Below are positions 1 through 7,994 of a stretch of 48,260 bases of DNA, piece after piece. The DNA is taken from contig CACMRS010000002.1 in assembly GCA_902616165.1 (NCBI GenBank), positions 1 through 48,260 on the forward strand. The letters run 5' to 3'. The notes beneath the pieces were generated by a model that did not search any database, was not told where the DNA came from, and worked only from the letters and a program-made list of their open reading frames with translations. Position 1 is the first letter of the stretch. Every line of letters begins with the position of its first letter. Position numbers and translations under genes: made by a program. This DNA is from an uncultured Pelagibacteraceae bacterium (GTDB lineage Bacteria > Pseudomonadota > Alphaproteobacteria > Pelagibacterales > Pelagibacteraceae).

Positions 1-296
1 GATAAAGTAATTGTTGAAATAAAACTAATAATTGTTTGGGTCGATTTAAATTTTAAATCTTTAATAATTTTTTCACCAACAGTAGGTGTAACAGATAAAA
101 ATACCCAATTAGATTGATTTACAATTTGTTGATTATCCTTGGCAATAACTATTTTTTTAAACTTTCTTTTTAACCCAAGAGCTATTTTTTTATTTCTTGG
201 AGAAATAATAATTTTCTTATAGGAAATTTTTGATTTACATATTCCAGTAATCACTGAAGCTGCAATTTTTCCAGTACCAATAAAACCTAAATTCAT
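1..296 (-). CDS. proC: Pyrroline-5-carboxylate reductase-like protein (partial, C-terminus off window)
   Basis: Only the N-terminal 98 codons are in the window; the gene runs off the left edge. The ATG at 296-294 opens MNLGFIGTGKIAASVITGI, a Rossmann nucleotide-binding start (GxGxxA) typical of ProC. It continues into a segment ending WVFLSVTP, which matches the position of the conserved V(F)LxVKP stretch of the family. ProC reduces pyrroline-5-carboxylate to proline with NAD(P)H in the cytosol. The gene follows glaH by 32 bp on the same strand and so is probably the last visible gene of the liv-azlCD-glaH operon. The catalytic C-terminal half cannot be seen, so a related NAD(P)-binding oxidoreductase is possible. 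The family assignment is fairly safe and the exact substrate is not. Confidence 0.72.
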   Translation of the reverse strand, partial: MNLGFIGTGKIAASVITGICKSKISYKKIIISPRNKKIALGLKRKFKKIVIAKDNQQIVNQSNWVFLSVTPTVGEKIIKDLKFKSTQTIISFISTITL

Positions 297-328
297 AATT
301 TTGGATACTTTATATTGATTATATTGAA

Positions 329-1240
329 TTAATTAACAAAAAAAGAACCTCTAATTCTTAGTAATTCTCTGCTTAATTCCTTGTTTTCTTTGAAAGGTTT
401 TCTTCCATGAAGCCAGAAATAATTATTTGCAATTACAGAGTATCCAACAGGTAATTTCGTAATTATTTTATTTTTACTTTCCTCTAATCCATCAGATAAT
501 CTTTGTAAAAAATTTCCTTGATCCATATTTTGAGGTTCTGGAAATTGATCTATATAAGATATCGTTGGTCTTCCCTCTTTATCAGTCGAAAAGACTGGGT
601 GCTCTACTTTGTAATCAATATTTTTACTTTTTGGTGACCCCCAAACAAAATTTTGTCTCCCAACTGGATCATTGTATAAATCCTCACAATGCTCCCAGTC
701 ATCAAGGTGTAACATAGCTGTTTCACCACCTTCAACATTTTGCTCATTAATTTTTGTCATAATTAACCAATCGGTTACATCTTTCACATATGTCCCATCT
801 GTATGAAGATCCATGTTCCTATAAGCCTTTCTTAAATAAGAGTCGCTACTATCTTCGTGTTTAACATGAAAACGAGCATAATATTTTCCTGCCATGGCAT
901 CATGATTAGGTACACCAATTAGATGAGCTATTGCAGTTGATAACTTAACTAAAAATGTATCATTAATTTTTGCGGTTATATTTTTTGGTCCAATAATAAA
1001 ACAACCTGTAGATCTATCTCTAATAATTGAGTTCATTAATTCGCTTAATTTATTATTTGTTAAATCATCTAAACTTTTAGCTAGAGTAAATCTTGTAAAT
1101 GGTTTTAGTTCTAAAGCTGTTAAATCGAATTTATTAAAAGGAAAAATTAATTTATCTATAATATCATTTTCTAAACTTATTTTTATAATCCTTTTTGATT
1201 CATCATGCTCTTGAATATTTATGCCTGTAATTTTTTGCAT
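329..1240 (-). CDS. glaH: Glutarate 2-hydroxylase (CsiD/GlaH family Fe(II)/2-oxoglutarate dioxygenase)
   Basis: This 303-aa protein aligns from memory with E. coli CsiD/GlaH along nearly its whole length. Shared blocks include AHLIGVPNHDAMAGKYYARF, HLDDWEH, YIDQF and the C-terminal SRELLRIRG. The Fe(II) facial triad is visible as H146 and D148 (DLHTDGTYV) and H278 (WLHGRKPF). The C-terminal Arg cluster is placed to bind 2-oxoglutarate. In E. coli the enzyme hydroxylates glutarate to L-2-hydroxyglutarate in lysine catabolism, coupled to succinate formation. Here no lhgO, gabT or gabD partner is present. Instead the gene lies 39 bp after azlD at the end of a Liv-type ABC operon. The family is sure; glutarate as the physiological substrate is inference. 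Confidence 0.9.
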   Translation of the reverse strand: MQKITGINIQEHDESKRIIKISLENDIIDKLIFPFNKFDLTALELKPFTRFTLAKSLDDLTNNKLSELMNSIIRDRSTGCFIIGPKNITAKINDTFLVKLSTAIAHLIGVPNHDAMAGKYYARFHVKHEDSSDSYLRKAYRNMDLHTDGTYVKDVTDWLIMTKINEQNVEGGETAMLHLDDWEHCEDLYNDPVGRQNFVWGSPKSKNIDYKVEHPVFSTDKEGRPTISYIDQFPEPQNMDQGNFLQRLSDGLEESKNKIITKLPVGYSVIANNYFWLHGRKPFKENKELSRELLRIRGSFFVN

Positions 1241-1279
1241 TCTAAATTTTATTTTACCTTATTTTATAAATTAATCTAA

Positions 1280-1603
1280 TCAGATATAATTATTAAGTAT
1301 TGCCATACAAATAGCTGAAAAGATTGTTGGATAAACAAAATTTTTATTTGACACAAAAAAAACAGCTAAGGATAACACTACAACAATAAATCTACTTGAA
1401 TAACTAACCTCTACTAAAATACCAGCAGGAAAAATAATGGTTCTAGCTATTAGTGCTGCTAAAGTTGCGTAAGCCAAACAATTAAACCACTTAAAAAGCT
1501 TGGAAGTCTCTTTTATGCCCTCAGATGTAAGAGCGCCCAGAAATCTAGACAAAAATGTTGCTAAAGATGTAACAAGGATTGCATAAACGATATTAGCTGA
1601 CAC
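1280..1603 (-). CDS. azlD: AzlD-family small subunit of branched-chain amino acid exporter
   Basis: A 107-aa, highly hydrophobic protein with about three to four membrane segments. Its size and position immediately after azlC are those of AzlD, the small partner of the AzlCD exporter for branched-chain amino acids and their analogues. The codon at 1603-1601 is GTG, giving MSANIVYAIL, and overlaps the end of azlC by 11 bp, which suggests translational coupling. An Arg-rich, Gly-containing first helix (SRFLG) fits the family. Export together with an import system in one operon is unusual, so the real substrate may not be a branched-chain amino acid. Confidence 0.8.
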   Translation of the reverse strand: MSANIVYAILVTSLATFLSRFLGALTSEGIKETSKLFKWFNCLAYATLAALIARTIIFPAGILVEVSYSSRFIVVVLSLAVFFVSNKNFVYPTIFSAICMAILNNYI

Positions 1604-2297
1604 TATGCTCTCCTATTAGATAAGCTATGGTTCCACCAATTACACCTGCTAATAATATTGACCACTCAGGTGAAAATAAATAAATAAGTGGTCCTAATAT
1701 TGTTCCAAGAAAAACAGACAATGAAACTGGAATAGTTCTTGATGCTCCAACCATCATACATAAAAAGTACACTGGATTAAGAATTGCTAATCCCATCATC
1801 ATATCTTTATTCAAATACTCAGAGAAAGAGAAACCTATAAACGTTCCGATAACTGATACACTTACAGTTGCACTTCCAATACCAATCCAATAATCAATTC
1901 TATGTTCTTTTGGGATTTTTTTATAATTGCTTTTCATGATTAGCCATGCAGAAACAGCGATGAAATGACAAGAAAAGTAATACTTCCACTTGGGTTGACT
2001 CTTGTGCATCATTAACGGAAATAAAGATACAGCCATTGGGTAAAGTCTTGCGTTAACAAACCAAACTGCCAAAAAAATATTTAACAAAGATGCACCAATT
2101 AACATAGACTCAGCCATTACTAGTGAGCCTGGTAAAGCATAAGTTAAAACAGTTGAAAAAATACTTTCCTGAATATTAAAACCTAAATTTTTAAAGAGAG
2201 CACCAATTGCTATAAAGCAACAAGTAAGAGCTATAGCTGGACTATCATGAGTAAAAATAGATCTATATCCTTTAAAGAAAAAATTTTTATTAATCAT
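1593..2297 (-). CDS. azlC: AzlC-family branched-chain amino acid permease (export) large subunit
   Basis: A 234-aa inner-membrane protein with about six to seven hydrophobic segments. The first segment contains the GYRSIFTHDSPAIALTCC region, and an early NLGFNIQESIFSTVL stretch resembles the AzlC motif region. The AzlCD complex exports valine/leucine analogues in Bacillus and E. coli (YgaZH). The ATG at 2297 shares its first base with the livF stop (TAATG), so it is probably translated by reinitiation after livF. No other transporter component is needed. Assignment rests on size, topology and the adjacent azlD; confidence in family is good, in substrate low. Confidence 0.82.
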   Translation of the reverse strand: MINKNFFFKGYRSIFTHDSPAIALTCCFIAIGALFKNLGFNIQESIFSTVLTYALPGSLVMAESMLIGASLLNIFLAVWFVNARLYPMAVSLFPLMMHKSQPKWKYYFSCHFIAVSAWLIMKSNYKKIPKEHRIDYWIGIGSATVSVSVIGTFIGFSFSEYLNKDMMMGLAILNPVYFLCMMVGASRTIPVSLSVFLGTILGPLIYLFSPEWSILLAGVIGGTIAYLIGEHSVS

Positions 2298-3082
2298 TAT
2301 CCACCTAGGAACAGTCTACCAACATCAGGATTTTGAAGTAAATCGTCTCCTTTACCTGCAATCGCAGTTTGCCCAGATACTAAAACGTATCCTATATCTG
2401 CAAACTCCAATCCTTTTTTGGCATTTTGTTCTACTAGAATGATTGTTTTTTTTTCATTTTGCTGAAGATCTCTTAATATTTCAAAAACCATCTCAATATA
2501 TCTGGGTTCAAGTCCAATTGACGGTTCGTCTACTAAAAGCACTGAAGGTTTCATAACTAATGCTCTAGATATTTCTAACAATCTTCTCTCCCCACCAGAT
2601 AAAACTTTTGCTGGTTGGTTTCTTCTATTTCTTAACCTTTCATACTTTTCAAAAATTCTTTCAGCCTCTTCATATGACTCATCTGTTTTTTCTTTTATAT
2701 ATCCTCCCATTAATAGGTTTTCTTCTACTGTCATATCCGGAAATACAGAGTTATCTTGCAATATATAAGCTATACCGACTGACTTTAACTTATCTGCTGG
2801 GGTAAGATTTGTAATTTCTTTTCCTTCAAGTTCAATTTGACCAGAAAAAATATTTGTAAAACCATATATTGAATGAAGAATTGTAGATTTACCTGCACCA
2901 TTAGGTCCAATTAAACATAAAGACTGAGCTTTATTTACGAATAAATCAAAATTATGTAATATTTCCATTTTTCCATAACCTGCGTTTAAATTTTTAATAG
3001 TTAAATGAATTTCGTTTGGAGATAATTTTTTTAAATCATCTGGTGTCGGAGCTTTTCCTAATACTTCATATTGGTTAGACAT
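2297..3082 (-). CDS. livF: Liv-type ABC transporter ATP-binding protein LivF
   Basis: A 261-aa ABC ATPase of the hydrophobic amino acid transporter (HAAT) family. Walker A is GPNGAGKST at residues 59-67; the Q-loop is in AYILQDNSVFPDMTV, the signature is LSGGERRLLEI, Walker B is SVLLVDEPS, and the switch His is replaced by VEQNAKKGL as is normal in LivF. It has an N-terminal extension of about 25 residues beyond usual LivF. It works with LivG on the cytoplasmic face of LivHM. Start and stop overlap its neighbours by one base on both sides (TAATG at 3082 and 2297). It is clearly LivF rather than LivG by the ERRLLEI signature. Confidence 0.93.
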   Translation of the reverse strand: MSNQYEVLGKAPTPDDLKKLSPNEIHLTIKNLNAGYGKMEILHNFDLFVNKAQSLCLIGPNGAGKSTILHSIYGFTNIFSGQIELEGKEITNLTPADKLKSVGIAYILQDNSVFPDMTVEENLLMGGYIKEKTDESYEEAERIFEKYERLRNRRNQPAKVLSGGERRLLEISRALVMKPSVLLVDEPSIGLEPRYIEMVFEILRDLQQNEKKTIILVEQNAKKGLEFADIGYVLVSGQTAIAGKGDDLLQNPDVGRLFLGG

Positions 3083-3822
3083 TATTGAGCTCCTAAATAC
3101 GCATCAATGACACGTTTATCATTTTTAATTTCATCTGGCGATCCATTGGCTAACATTTTTCCATGAGCTAAACAAAAAATATTCTCAGCTAATTGCATAA
3201 TGACTCTCATGTTGTGCTCAATAACCAAAAGGGTTATTCCAAAATCTTGGTTAACTTTAATTAATCTATCAATAATACCATTTATTAGTGTTGGATTAAT
3301 CCCAGCTGTAGGCTCGTCTAGTAATAGCATCTCTGGTTCATTCATTAATGCCATAGCAAGCTCCAGTAATTTTTGTTGACCAAAAGATAAATCTCCAGCT
3401 CTTAGCTTTCTTTTTTGATATAATCCCACAAAATTTAATAAATTTTCAGCTTTATCTGTTAATTTTTTTGGGATCTTTGAAAATATTTTCATTAAATCTG
3501 CGTCACTACCTTTATGACTAATAAGCATATTTTCTATACAATTAAGCTTTCCATAAATTCTCGTTTGCTGAAAAGTTCTCAATAATCCTAACTTAGCAAT
3601 TACAGGGACTGGTAACTCAGAAACTTCTTTTCCATTAAATTTAATAGATCCTTTATCGATTGGGTAAGTTCCTACAATCGAATTGAATAATGTGGTTTTT
3701 CCTGAACCATTTGGCCCAATCAATCCAACTATCTTCCCTTTTTCAACATTCATTGAAATGTCAACGTTAGCTTTAACACCGCCAAAAGATTTACTTACAT
3801 TGCTTACTTCTAAAATACTCAT
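3082..3822 (-). CDS. livG: Liv-type ABC transporter ATP-binding protein LivG
   Basis: A 246-aa ATPase with Walker A GPNGSGKT (residues 36-43), the LivG-like signature LSFGQQKLLEL, Walker B MLLLDEPTAGINP and a switch His in VIEHNMRVIM. The VIEHNM motif and the FGQQ signature separate it from LivF. It energises uptake through LivHM. The ATG at 3822 overlaps the livM stop by four bases (ATGA), and its own stop overlaps livF by one. Length is ordinary for the family. Nothing in it is broken. Confidence 0.94.
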   Translation of the reverse strand: MSILEVSNVSKSFGGVKANVDISMNVEKGKIVGLIGPNGSGKTTLFNSIVGTYPIDKGSIKFNGKEVSELPVPVIAKLGLLRTFQQTRIYGKLNCIENMLISHKGSDADLMKIFSKIPKKLTDKAENLLNFVGLYQKRKLRAGDLSFGQQKLLELAMALMNEPEMLLLDEPTAGINPTLINGIIDRLIKVNQDFGITLLVIEHNMRVIMQLAENIFCLAHGKMLANGSPDEIKNDKRVIDAYLGAQ

Positions 3823-4871
3823 TTAAGTTCTACCTGTGCTTTACGATCTTTTTCATCAACCACTTCACCAAATCTCTCTGGATATTTTTCTCTAAGCCAT
3901 CCCATAATTCCTTCTGGAAAATAAATCACAATCACAACAATCAAAACTCCTAGAGCAACATACTGCCAACCTAAAAAGAATGTCCAAAAGCCTTCTTTAA
4001 AAATATGAAATATAGTTGCACCAATAATTGGGCCCCAAAGAGTTCCTTTACCTCCAAGTATTGCCATCAATACCATGAATACTCCCATTTCTCTTCCGTC
4101 AAATGCAACATCTGTTGAATCGATGTATCCAACCAAGCCACCCATAATTCCTCCTGCCAATCCACAAAAGAAAGCTGAGATCATCCAACCAATAATTTTA
4201 TACTTCATTGTTTCAATACCCATTGCTTCAGCTTTATCCTCATTATCTCTAATAGCGTTAAGTATTAATTTAAATCTTGTAGAATAGATTGAACGCACTG
4301 CAATAAATGTCAGAATTAAAGTAAAGAAACTTAAGAAATAAAAAAATTCTCCTCTAGCTTCTAAACTACCAACGTCTGGAAAAGGTGGTGTAGTAAAACC
4401 TTGACCTGCACCAATAATTTCTATTCCTCCAGAAATTTCACCCGCGGCCACTCCTAAACCCAATGTGCAGATTGCAAAATAATGTCCTCTCAGACCTAAA
4501 ATTGAGTATCCAATTAAACCAGCAATAATGGTTGGAACTATAGCTGCAACAACCAACCCAACAGCCATTCCTTGAAAAAATTGAGCAGGAGTATGAACAA
4601 ATGTTTTTTCACCACCACTCTCTGTCCACTCTGCTAACGGAAAGAACATCCCAACTTGAACTGATGCACAAAGATACATCCCAAGACCATAAAACAAAAT
4701 ATTTCCAAACGAATTATAACCCATCTCGCCACCTTGGATATTCCAAGTAGTCGCGAGCACTATCAACACGCATAGAATTGATAACTGAACTTTAAATGCT
4801 GGAAAAAGGAATGGCGCTGCTAGACCAAAAATCAAAATACCAGAATATAAAATTAAATTATTCTTGTTCAT
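3819..4871 (-). CDS. livM: Liv-type ABC transporter permease LivM
   Basis: A 350-aa inner-membrane permease with about nine to ten hydrophobic segments and the family motif for the ABC coupling loop around AIRDNEDKAEAMGIE, which contacts the ATPases. Conserved GLRGHYFAICTLGLGVA and MGGLVGYIDST are typical of LivM. A hydrophilic charged tail of about 25 residues (after FPEGIMGWLREKYPERFG) is cytoplasmic. It pairs with LivH. The ATG at 4871 lies inside the end of the upstream 60-aa gene (14-bp overlap), so the two are likely coupled. The loop PLAEWTESGGEKTFVHT near residue 90 is a longer periplasmic insertion, also seen in amide/urea-type members. Substrate class is amino acid or amide; the exact one is unknown. 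Confidence 0.93.
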   Translation of the reverse strand: MNKNNLILYSGILIFGLAAPFLFPAFKVQLSILCVLIVLATTWNIQGGEMGYNSFGNILFYGLGMYLCASVQVGMFFPLAEWTESGGEKTFVHTPAQFFQGMAVGLVVAAIVPTIIAGLIGYSILGLRGHYFAICTLGLGVAAGEISGGIEIIGAGQGFTTPPFPDVGSLEARGEFFYFLSFFTLILTFIAVRSIYSTRFKLILNAIRDNEDKAEAMGIETMKYKIIGWMISAFFCGLAGGIMGGLVGYIDSTDVAFDGREMGVFMVLMAILGGKGTLWGPIIGATIFHIFKEGFWTFFLGWQYVALGVLIVVIVIYFPEGIMGWLREKYPERFGEVVDEKDRKAQVELK

Positions 4872-5040
4872 GTAAGCTGTTTATTTTATCTCTAAATTTT
4901 TGGTCAACTGTAAAATAATGTCCATTTTCTTCATGTACGCTTGATCCATTTAAATGATACTCATCTATATGTTTTTTAAATTTTTTGATATCAACTTTAA
5001 TTATTTTTCCAGTATCATCTATAATTTCAACTTTTTTCAC
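4858..5040 (-). CDS. Small 60-aa hypothetical protein inside the liv operon
   Basis: I do not recognise this protein. It starts at a GTG (5040-5038) that overlaps the livH stop (GTGA) and ends 14 bp inside livM, so it is embedded between the two permease genes and probably translationally coupled to both. The sequence begins MKKVEIIDDTGKIIKVDIKK and has no signal peptide or membrane segment. It is charged (many Lys, Asp, Glu, His) and contains HIDEYHLNGSSVHEENGHYF, a His-rich central part that might bind metal or ligand. Tight overlap on both sides argues that it is a real gene. A role as a cytosolic accessory or regulator of the transporter is inference only. Confidence 0.7.
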   Translation of the reverse strand: MKKVEIIDDTGKIIKVDIKKFKKHIDEYHLNGSSVHEENGHYFTVDQKFRDKINSLHEQE

Positions 5041-5930
5041 TTTAGATACTCTCTTTTTCTAGAAAGTTTAAATCTTCTGTAAACTAAAATTAATACTAAT
5101 AGTAAAAATACAGAGCCAATTCTAAATTCTGTTCCTAGAATATAGTCTGCAAATTCTTCAAATACACCAAGACCCATCCCAGACATTGCAACTCCTGGTA
5201 AATTTCCTAGGCCCGCAACAATAACAATCATAAATGATCGAATTGTATATGGTAATCCCATGTAAGGGTGAATTGTAAATGTTATAGAAATTAAAGCTCC
5301 AGCAACACCACAAAGAGCAGCATTAATTCCAAATGTTGCTGCATAAACTTTTTCTGTATCAACACCTAAAATTTTAGCAGCTCTAGCATTTTGTGCAGTA
5401 GCTCTAATTGCACGTCCAAGCTTAGATTTTTTCATGTAAATTACTAGACATATTGCGAATAAAATACTTATGAAAGCTGAAAACAATTTTGAGTTTGGTA
5501 ACACCACATTATTGTTAAACAACATCGTTGTTCCATAATCTGAGTTTGCAAGGACTACGTCTGCGCCAAATGCGAAATTCATTAATTGCATGAATAGAAT
5601 GCTTATTCCAAAAGTTGCTAATATGGAGATAAACAAGTCTCTATCTACTACTTTATTAATAACTAATTTGTAAATTAGAACACCCAAGAAATACATTATT
5701 ACTGGTGCAACAATCACACCCCATGCTGGGTGAATTCCATAAAGATACATAAAATAGGCAATATATCCTCCCAAAATAACAAGATCCCCTTGAGCAATAT
5801 TAATTATATTCATCACTCCCCATTGAAGAGCCATCCCGTAAGCGATCAATGCAAATAAAATTCCAAGAAGGATTCCATCCAAGCAAGCTTGGACCGTTAT
5901 CATCGGATATTGGAAAACCATGAAATCCAT
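5037..5930 (-). CDS. livH: Liv-type ABC transporter permease LivH
   Basis: A 297-aa permease with about eight hydrophobic segments. The family hallmark is the cytoplasmic coupling loop GRAIRATAQNARAAKILGVD, and the segment VMNIINIAQGDLVILGGYIAY matches the N-terminal LivH motif (N-AHG-like). It forms the membrane channel with LivM. The ATG at 5930 follows the livK gene after a 64-bp gap that holds a strong hairpin terminator, so transcription of the permease/ATPase genes probably depends on partial read-through from livK. Confidence 0.93.
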   Translation of the reverse strand: MDFMVFQYPMITVQACLDGILLGILFALIAYGMALQWGVMNIINIAQGDLVILGGYIAYFMYLYGIHPAWGVIVAPVIMYFLGVLIYKLVINKVVDRDLFISILATFGISILFMQLMNFAFGADVVLANSDYGTTMLFNNNVVLPNSKLFSAFISILFAICLVIYMKKSKLGRAIRATAQNARAAKILGVDTEKVYAATFGINAALCGVAGALISITFTIHPYMGLPYTIRSFMIVIVAGLGNLPGVAMSGMGLGVFEEFADYILGTEFRIGSVFLLLVLILVYRRFKLSRKREYLK

Positions 5931-5954
5931 AAATAGTATTTGGGTTATATAAAA

Positions 5955-5982
5955 AAAAGCCCCCTAATACTAGGGGGCTTTT
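5955..5982 (-). terminator. Rho-independent terminator/attenuator between livK and livH
   Basis: A perfect 12-bp stem (5955-5966 with 5971-5982; core GCCCCC/GGGGGC) closes a 4-base loop. In the livK direction it is followed by a run of eight T on the minus strand. This is a textbook intrinsic terminator. It lies after the binding-protein gene and before the permease genes, so it probably lets livK be made in excess. Confidence 0.88.
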
Positions 5983-5994
5983 ATATTTTTTATT

Positions 5995-7233
5995 TTATCT
6001 TTCTGACCACTTGGGAACAGGATGTATTAACTTAGCTGATGCCCATTTAGTTGGCGCAACAACTTTGTTCTCACATTTTCCTGAGTCATCACACATTACT
6101 TGGAAAAGTACCATAGGTTTGTCAACATTTTGACCACCAGGTGCAAATTTAATATTTCCATAGAATGTTTGCATGTTAGTAGCTGCAAGAGCATCTCTTA
6201 CTTTCTTTTGATCAAACGAATTTGCTCTCTCAAAAGCATCTTTAAATACTAACAACGCAGCAGAAGACTCTGCAGATTGATAAGGTGGATCATATCCAAA
6301 CTCTTTCTCAAAGTCAGCCGCATAAGTCATTCCATCTTTAAAGAAATTATCTTTATATGTTAATGTTTTGTGCCATTGAGAAGCGCATAATGCGTACTGT
6401 GAGTTTTTACCATGTTGTTTAGATAGCTTAGCAGCATCACAGTGAGTCATAGCTAACATTGGAACATCTACCTTCATTTCAGCAATTTGTCTAATTGCAG
6501 TAAGTGCGCCTTTTGTATGACCTGATACAACAAGAACATCTGGCTTCATTTGTTTAACTTTAACTAATGTTGCAGCCATATCATTTAACTCTTTTGGTAA
6601 CTTATCATCAATTACTTTTTTTGAGCCAGTTCTTTTAATTGCATCTAAAACTCCCAATCTAACATCTTGAGAAAACGCATCTTGTTCAAATGCCATTGCT
6701 ACTGTCACTGGTTTTCCATTATTCTTTTCAACTGCTAAATCAATAGCAACATCAAGATACAAATTAGCTGGAGCTAATACAGCAAATAGATATTTGTATC
6801 CTTTCGTAAACAAAGATCTAGATGCACCATTTGCTTCAACCATTGGAACACCATATTTTTCAGTCACTGGCGCAATCGCTTTAGTTAGACCAGAACTGTA
6901 AGGGCCAAGCATGAACTCAACACCATCTTGTGATATTAATCTTTCTGCAAGCTGTGCAGCTCTCTTAGGGTTTGATTCATCATCGTAATAAATAATGTCA
7001 AACTTATAAGTCTTTCCACCAACTTTAACACCACCCATGCTGTTAATTCTATCAACGGCCATGTTATAACCATTTTGAGTATGAACACCATTAGATGAGT
7101 ATTTACCAGTTAAGGAAATCGCAGCACCTAAAATAATTTTATCACCAACAACTTTTGCAAAAGATGCAACGGAAGTTGAAAATAAAATTACTAATGCAGA
7201 AACAAAACTTAAAATTATTTTATTTAATCTCAT
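5995..7233 (-). CDS. livK: Liv-type (HAAT) ABC transporter periplasmic substrate-binding protein
   Basis: A 412-aa periplasmic binding protein with a signal peptide of about 26 residues (cleavage near SVASFA-K), then the Periplasmic_binding_6 fold. It has the family start IILGAAISLTGKYSSNG, the FMLGPYSSGLTKAIAPV stretch that contacts ligand, and SAESSAALLVFKDA near the end. Two Cys (MCDDSGKC) near the C-terminus may form a disulfide. It captures amino acids or amides for LivHMGF. The ATG at 7233 has a good ribosome site (AGAGG, 8 bases upstream). First gene of the operon, with its own promoter upstream and a terminator after it. The ligand cannot be read from sequence. Confidence 0.92.
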   Translation of the reverse strand: MRLNKIILSFVSALVILFSTSVASFAKVVGDKIILGAAISLTGKYSSNGVHTQNGYNMAVDRINSMGGVKVGGKTYKFDIIYYDDESNPKRAAQLAERLISQDGVEFMLGPYSSGLTKAIAPVTEKYGVPMVEANGASRSLFTKGYKYLFAVLAPANLYLDVAIDLAVEKNNGKPVTVAMAFEQDAFSQDVRLGVLDAIKRTGSKKVIDDKLPKELNDMAATLVKVKQMKPDVLVVSGHTKGALTAIRQIAEMKVDVPMLAMTHCDAAKLSKQHGKNSQYALCASQWHKTLTYKDNFFKDGMTYAADFEKEFGYDPPYQSAESSAALLVFKDAFERANSFDQKKVRDALAATNMQTFYGNIKFAPGGQNVDKPMVLFQVMCDDSGKCENKVVAPTKWASAKLIHPVPKWSER

Positions 7234-7285
7234 TTTATTTCCTCTTTAATTAATTAATTATGTTATGATTAAATAAAGAAATTTT

Positions 7286-7313
7286 ATTTTATGCAAGTGG
7301 CAATAAAGGCCAA
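7286..7313 (-). promoter_or_regulatory. Putative sigma-70 promoter for livK operon
   Basis: On the minus strand there is TTGGCC (7313-7308), a 16-bp spacer and TAAAAT (7291-7286). It sits in the 86-bp gap between the lysE stop and the livK start and would give a leader of about 45-50 bases. Match is by eye. Confidence 0.5.
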
Positions 7314-7319
7314 ATCTAA

Positions 7320-7934
7320 TTAATATTGTTGAGTTACAACAATAATTACAGCAATAATTACTAAAACACTCGCAGAAATTGTATTAATTGTTTTTGGATT
7401 AGCAGTTATCCATTTTATCAATTTTTGTGCGAGCATTGCGTAGCCAATTAAAGATAAAAAATCTAAAACGATGTAAGTTGTAATTAAAATTACAAACTGA
7501 ACCAATAAATTTGAATTAAAGTCAATAAATTGTGGGAAAATAAAAGGAAAAAACATCCAAGCCTTAGGACTTGTACCAGCAACTAAAAAACCATCTCTAA
7601 AAAAAGATAAGTTGCTTTTTTCTAAATTTTCTTCATTTGAAATGTTTTTTGGTCGAGATTTATAAATATCGTAAGCTAAATATAATAAATAAATTATTCC
7701 AATCCATTTAAACACATTAAGTATCATCGAGTTCTCTGAAAAAAAAGATCCAATCACAAAAATAACTAAAGTTGCCTGAATCAAATTTGCAGTTACATCA
7801 CCTAAAGCAGACCATACACATTTTCCGACACCGTAATTCATTGAATATGAGATAATTACAATTCTGGGAGTTCCAGGTGTAATAAATAAAAAAATAATTA
7901 TCTGTAGATAAAGTATAAAATCTAGGGGGAGCAT
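7320..7934 (-). CDS. LysE/RhtB-family amino acid exporter
   Basis: A 204-aa inner-membrane protein with about five to six hydrophobic segments. The LysE family start is present (LFITPGTPRIVIISYSMNYG, compare the usual TPGP..L), as is the central AGTSPKAWMFFPFIFPQFI matching the conserved NPKa..FF motif. These proteins export amino acids such as lysine, threonine or homoserine lactone. The start ATG at 7934-7932 comes directly after the T-run of a strong hairpin, with no visible ribosome binding site. It ends 86 bp before livK and is read in the same direction. Substrate unknown; Thr replaces the second Pro of the family TPGP motif. Confidence 0.87.
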   Translation of the reverse strand: MLPLDFILYLQIIIFLFITPGTPRIVIISYSMNYGVGKCVWSALGDVTANLIQATLVIFVIGSFFSENSMILNVFKWIGIIYLLYLAYDIYKSRPKNISNEENLEKSNLSFFRDGFLVAGTSPKAWMFFPFIFPQFIDFNSNLLVQFVILITTYIVLDFLSLIGYAMLAQKLIKWITANPKTINTISASVLVIIAVIIVVTQQY

Positions 7935-7940
7935 AAAAAA

Positions 7941-7989
7941 AGATAGTCCTTAAAAACCGGGAGCTAAAGATGGCTAAGAAGGACTATCT
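7941..7989 (-). promoter_or_regulatory. Hairpin leader directly before the lysE start codon
   Basis: A perfect 11-bp inverted repeat (7941-7951 AGATAGTCCTT and 7979-7989) encloses a 27-base loop. In the lysE direction the stem is followed by seven T and then at once by the ATG. It looks like an intrinsic terminator or a structure that masks initiation, placed in a 5' leader rather than at a gene end. I do not recognise it as a known riboswitch class. Confidence 0.65.
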
Positions 7990-7994
7990 AATAC

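Noticed and set aside
7241-7260. TTAATTAATTAATTA short tandem in the livK leader
   Set aside because: A low-complexity tract of a 4-base unit in AT-rich DNA; no sign of a longer repeat or operator.
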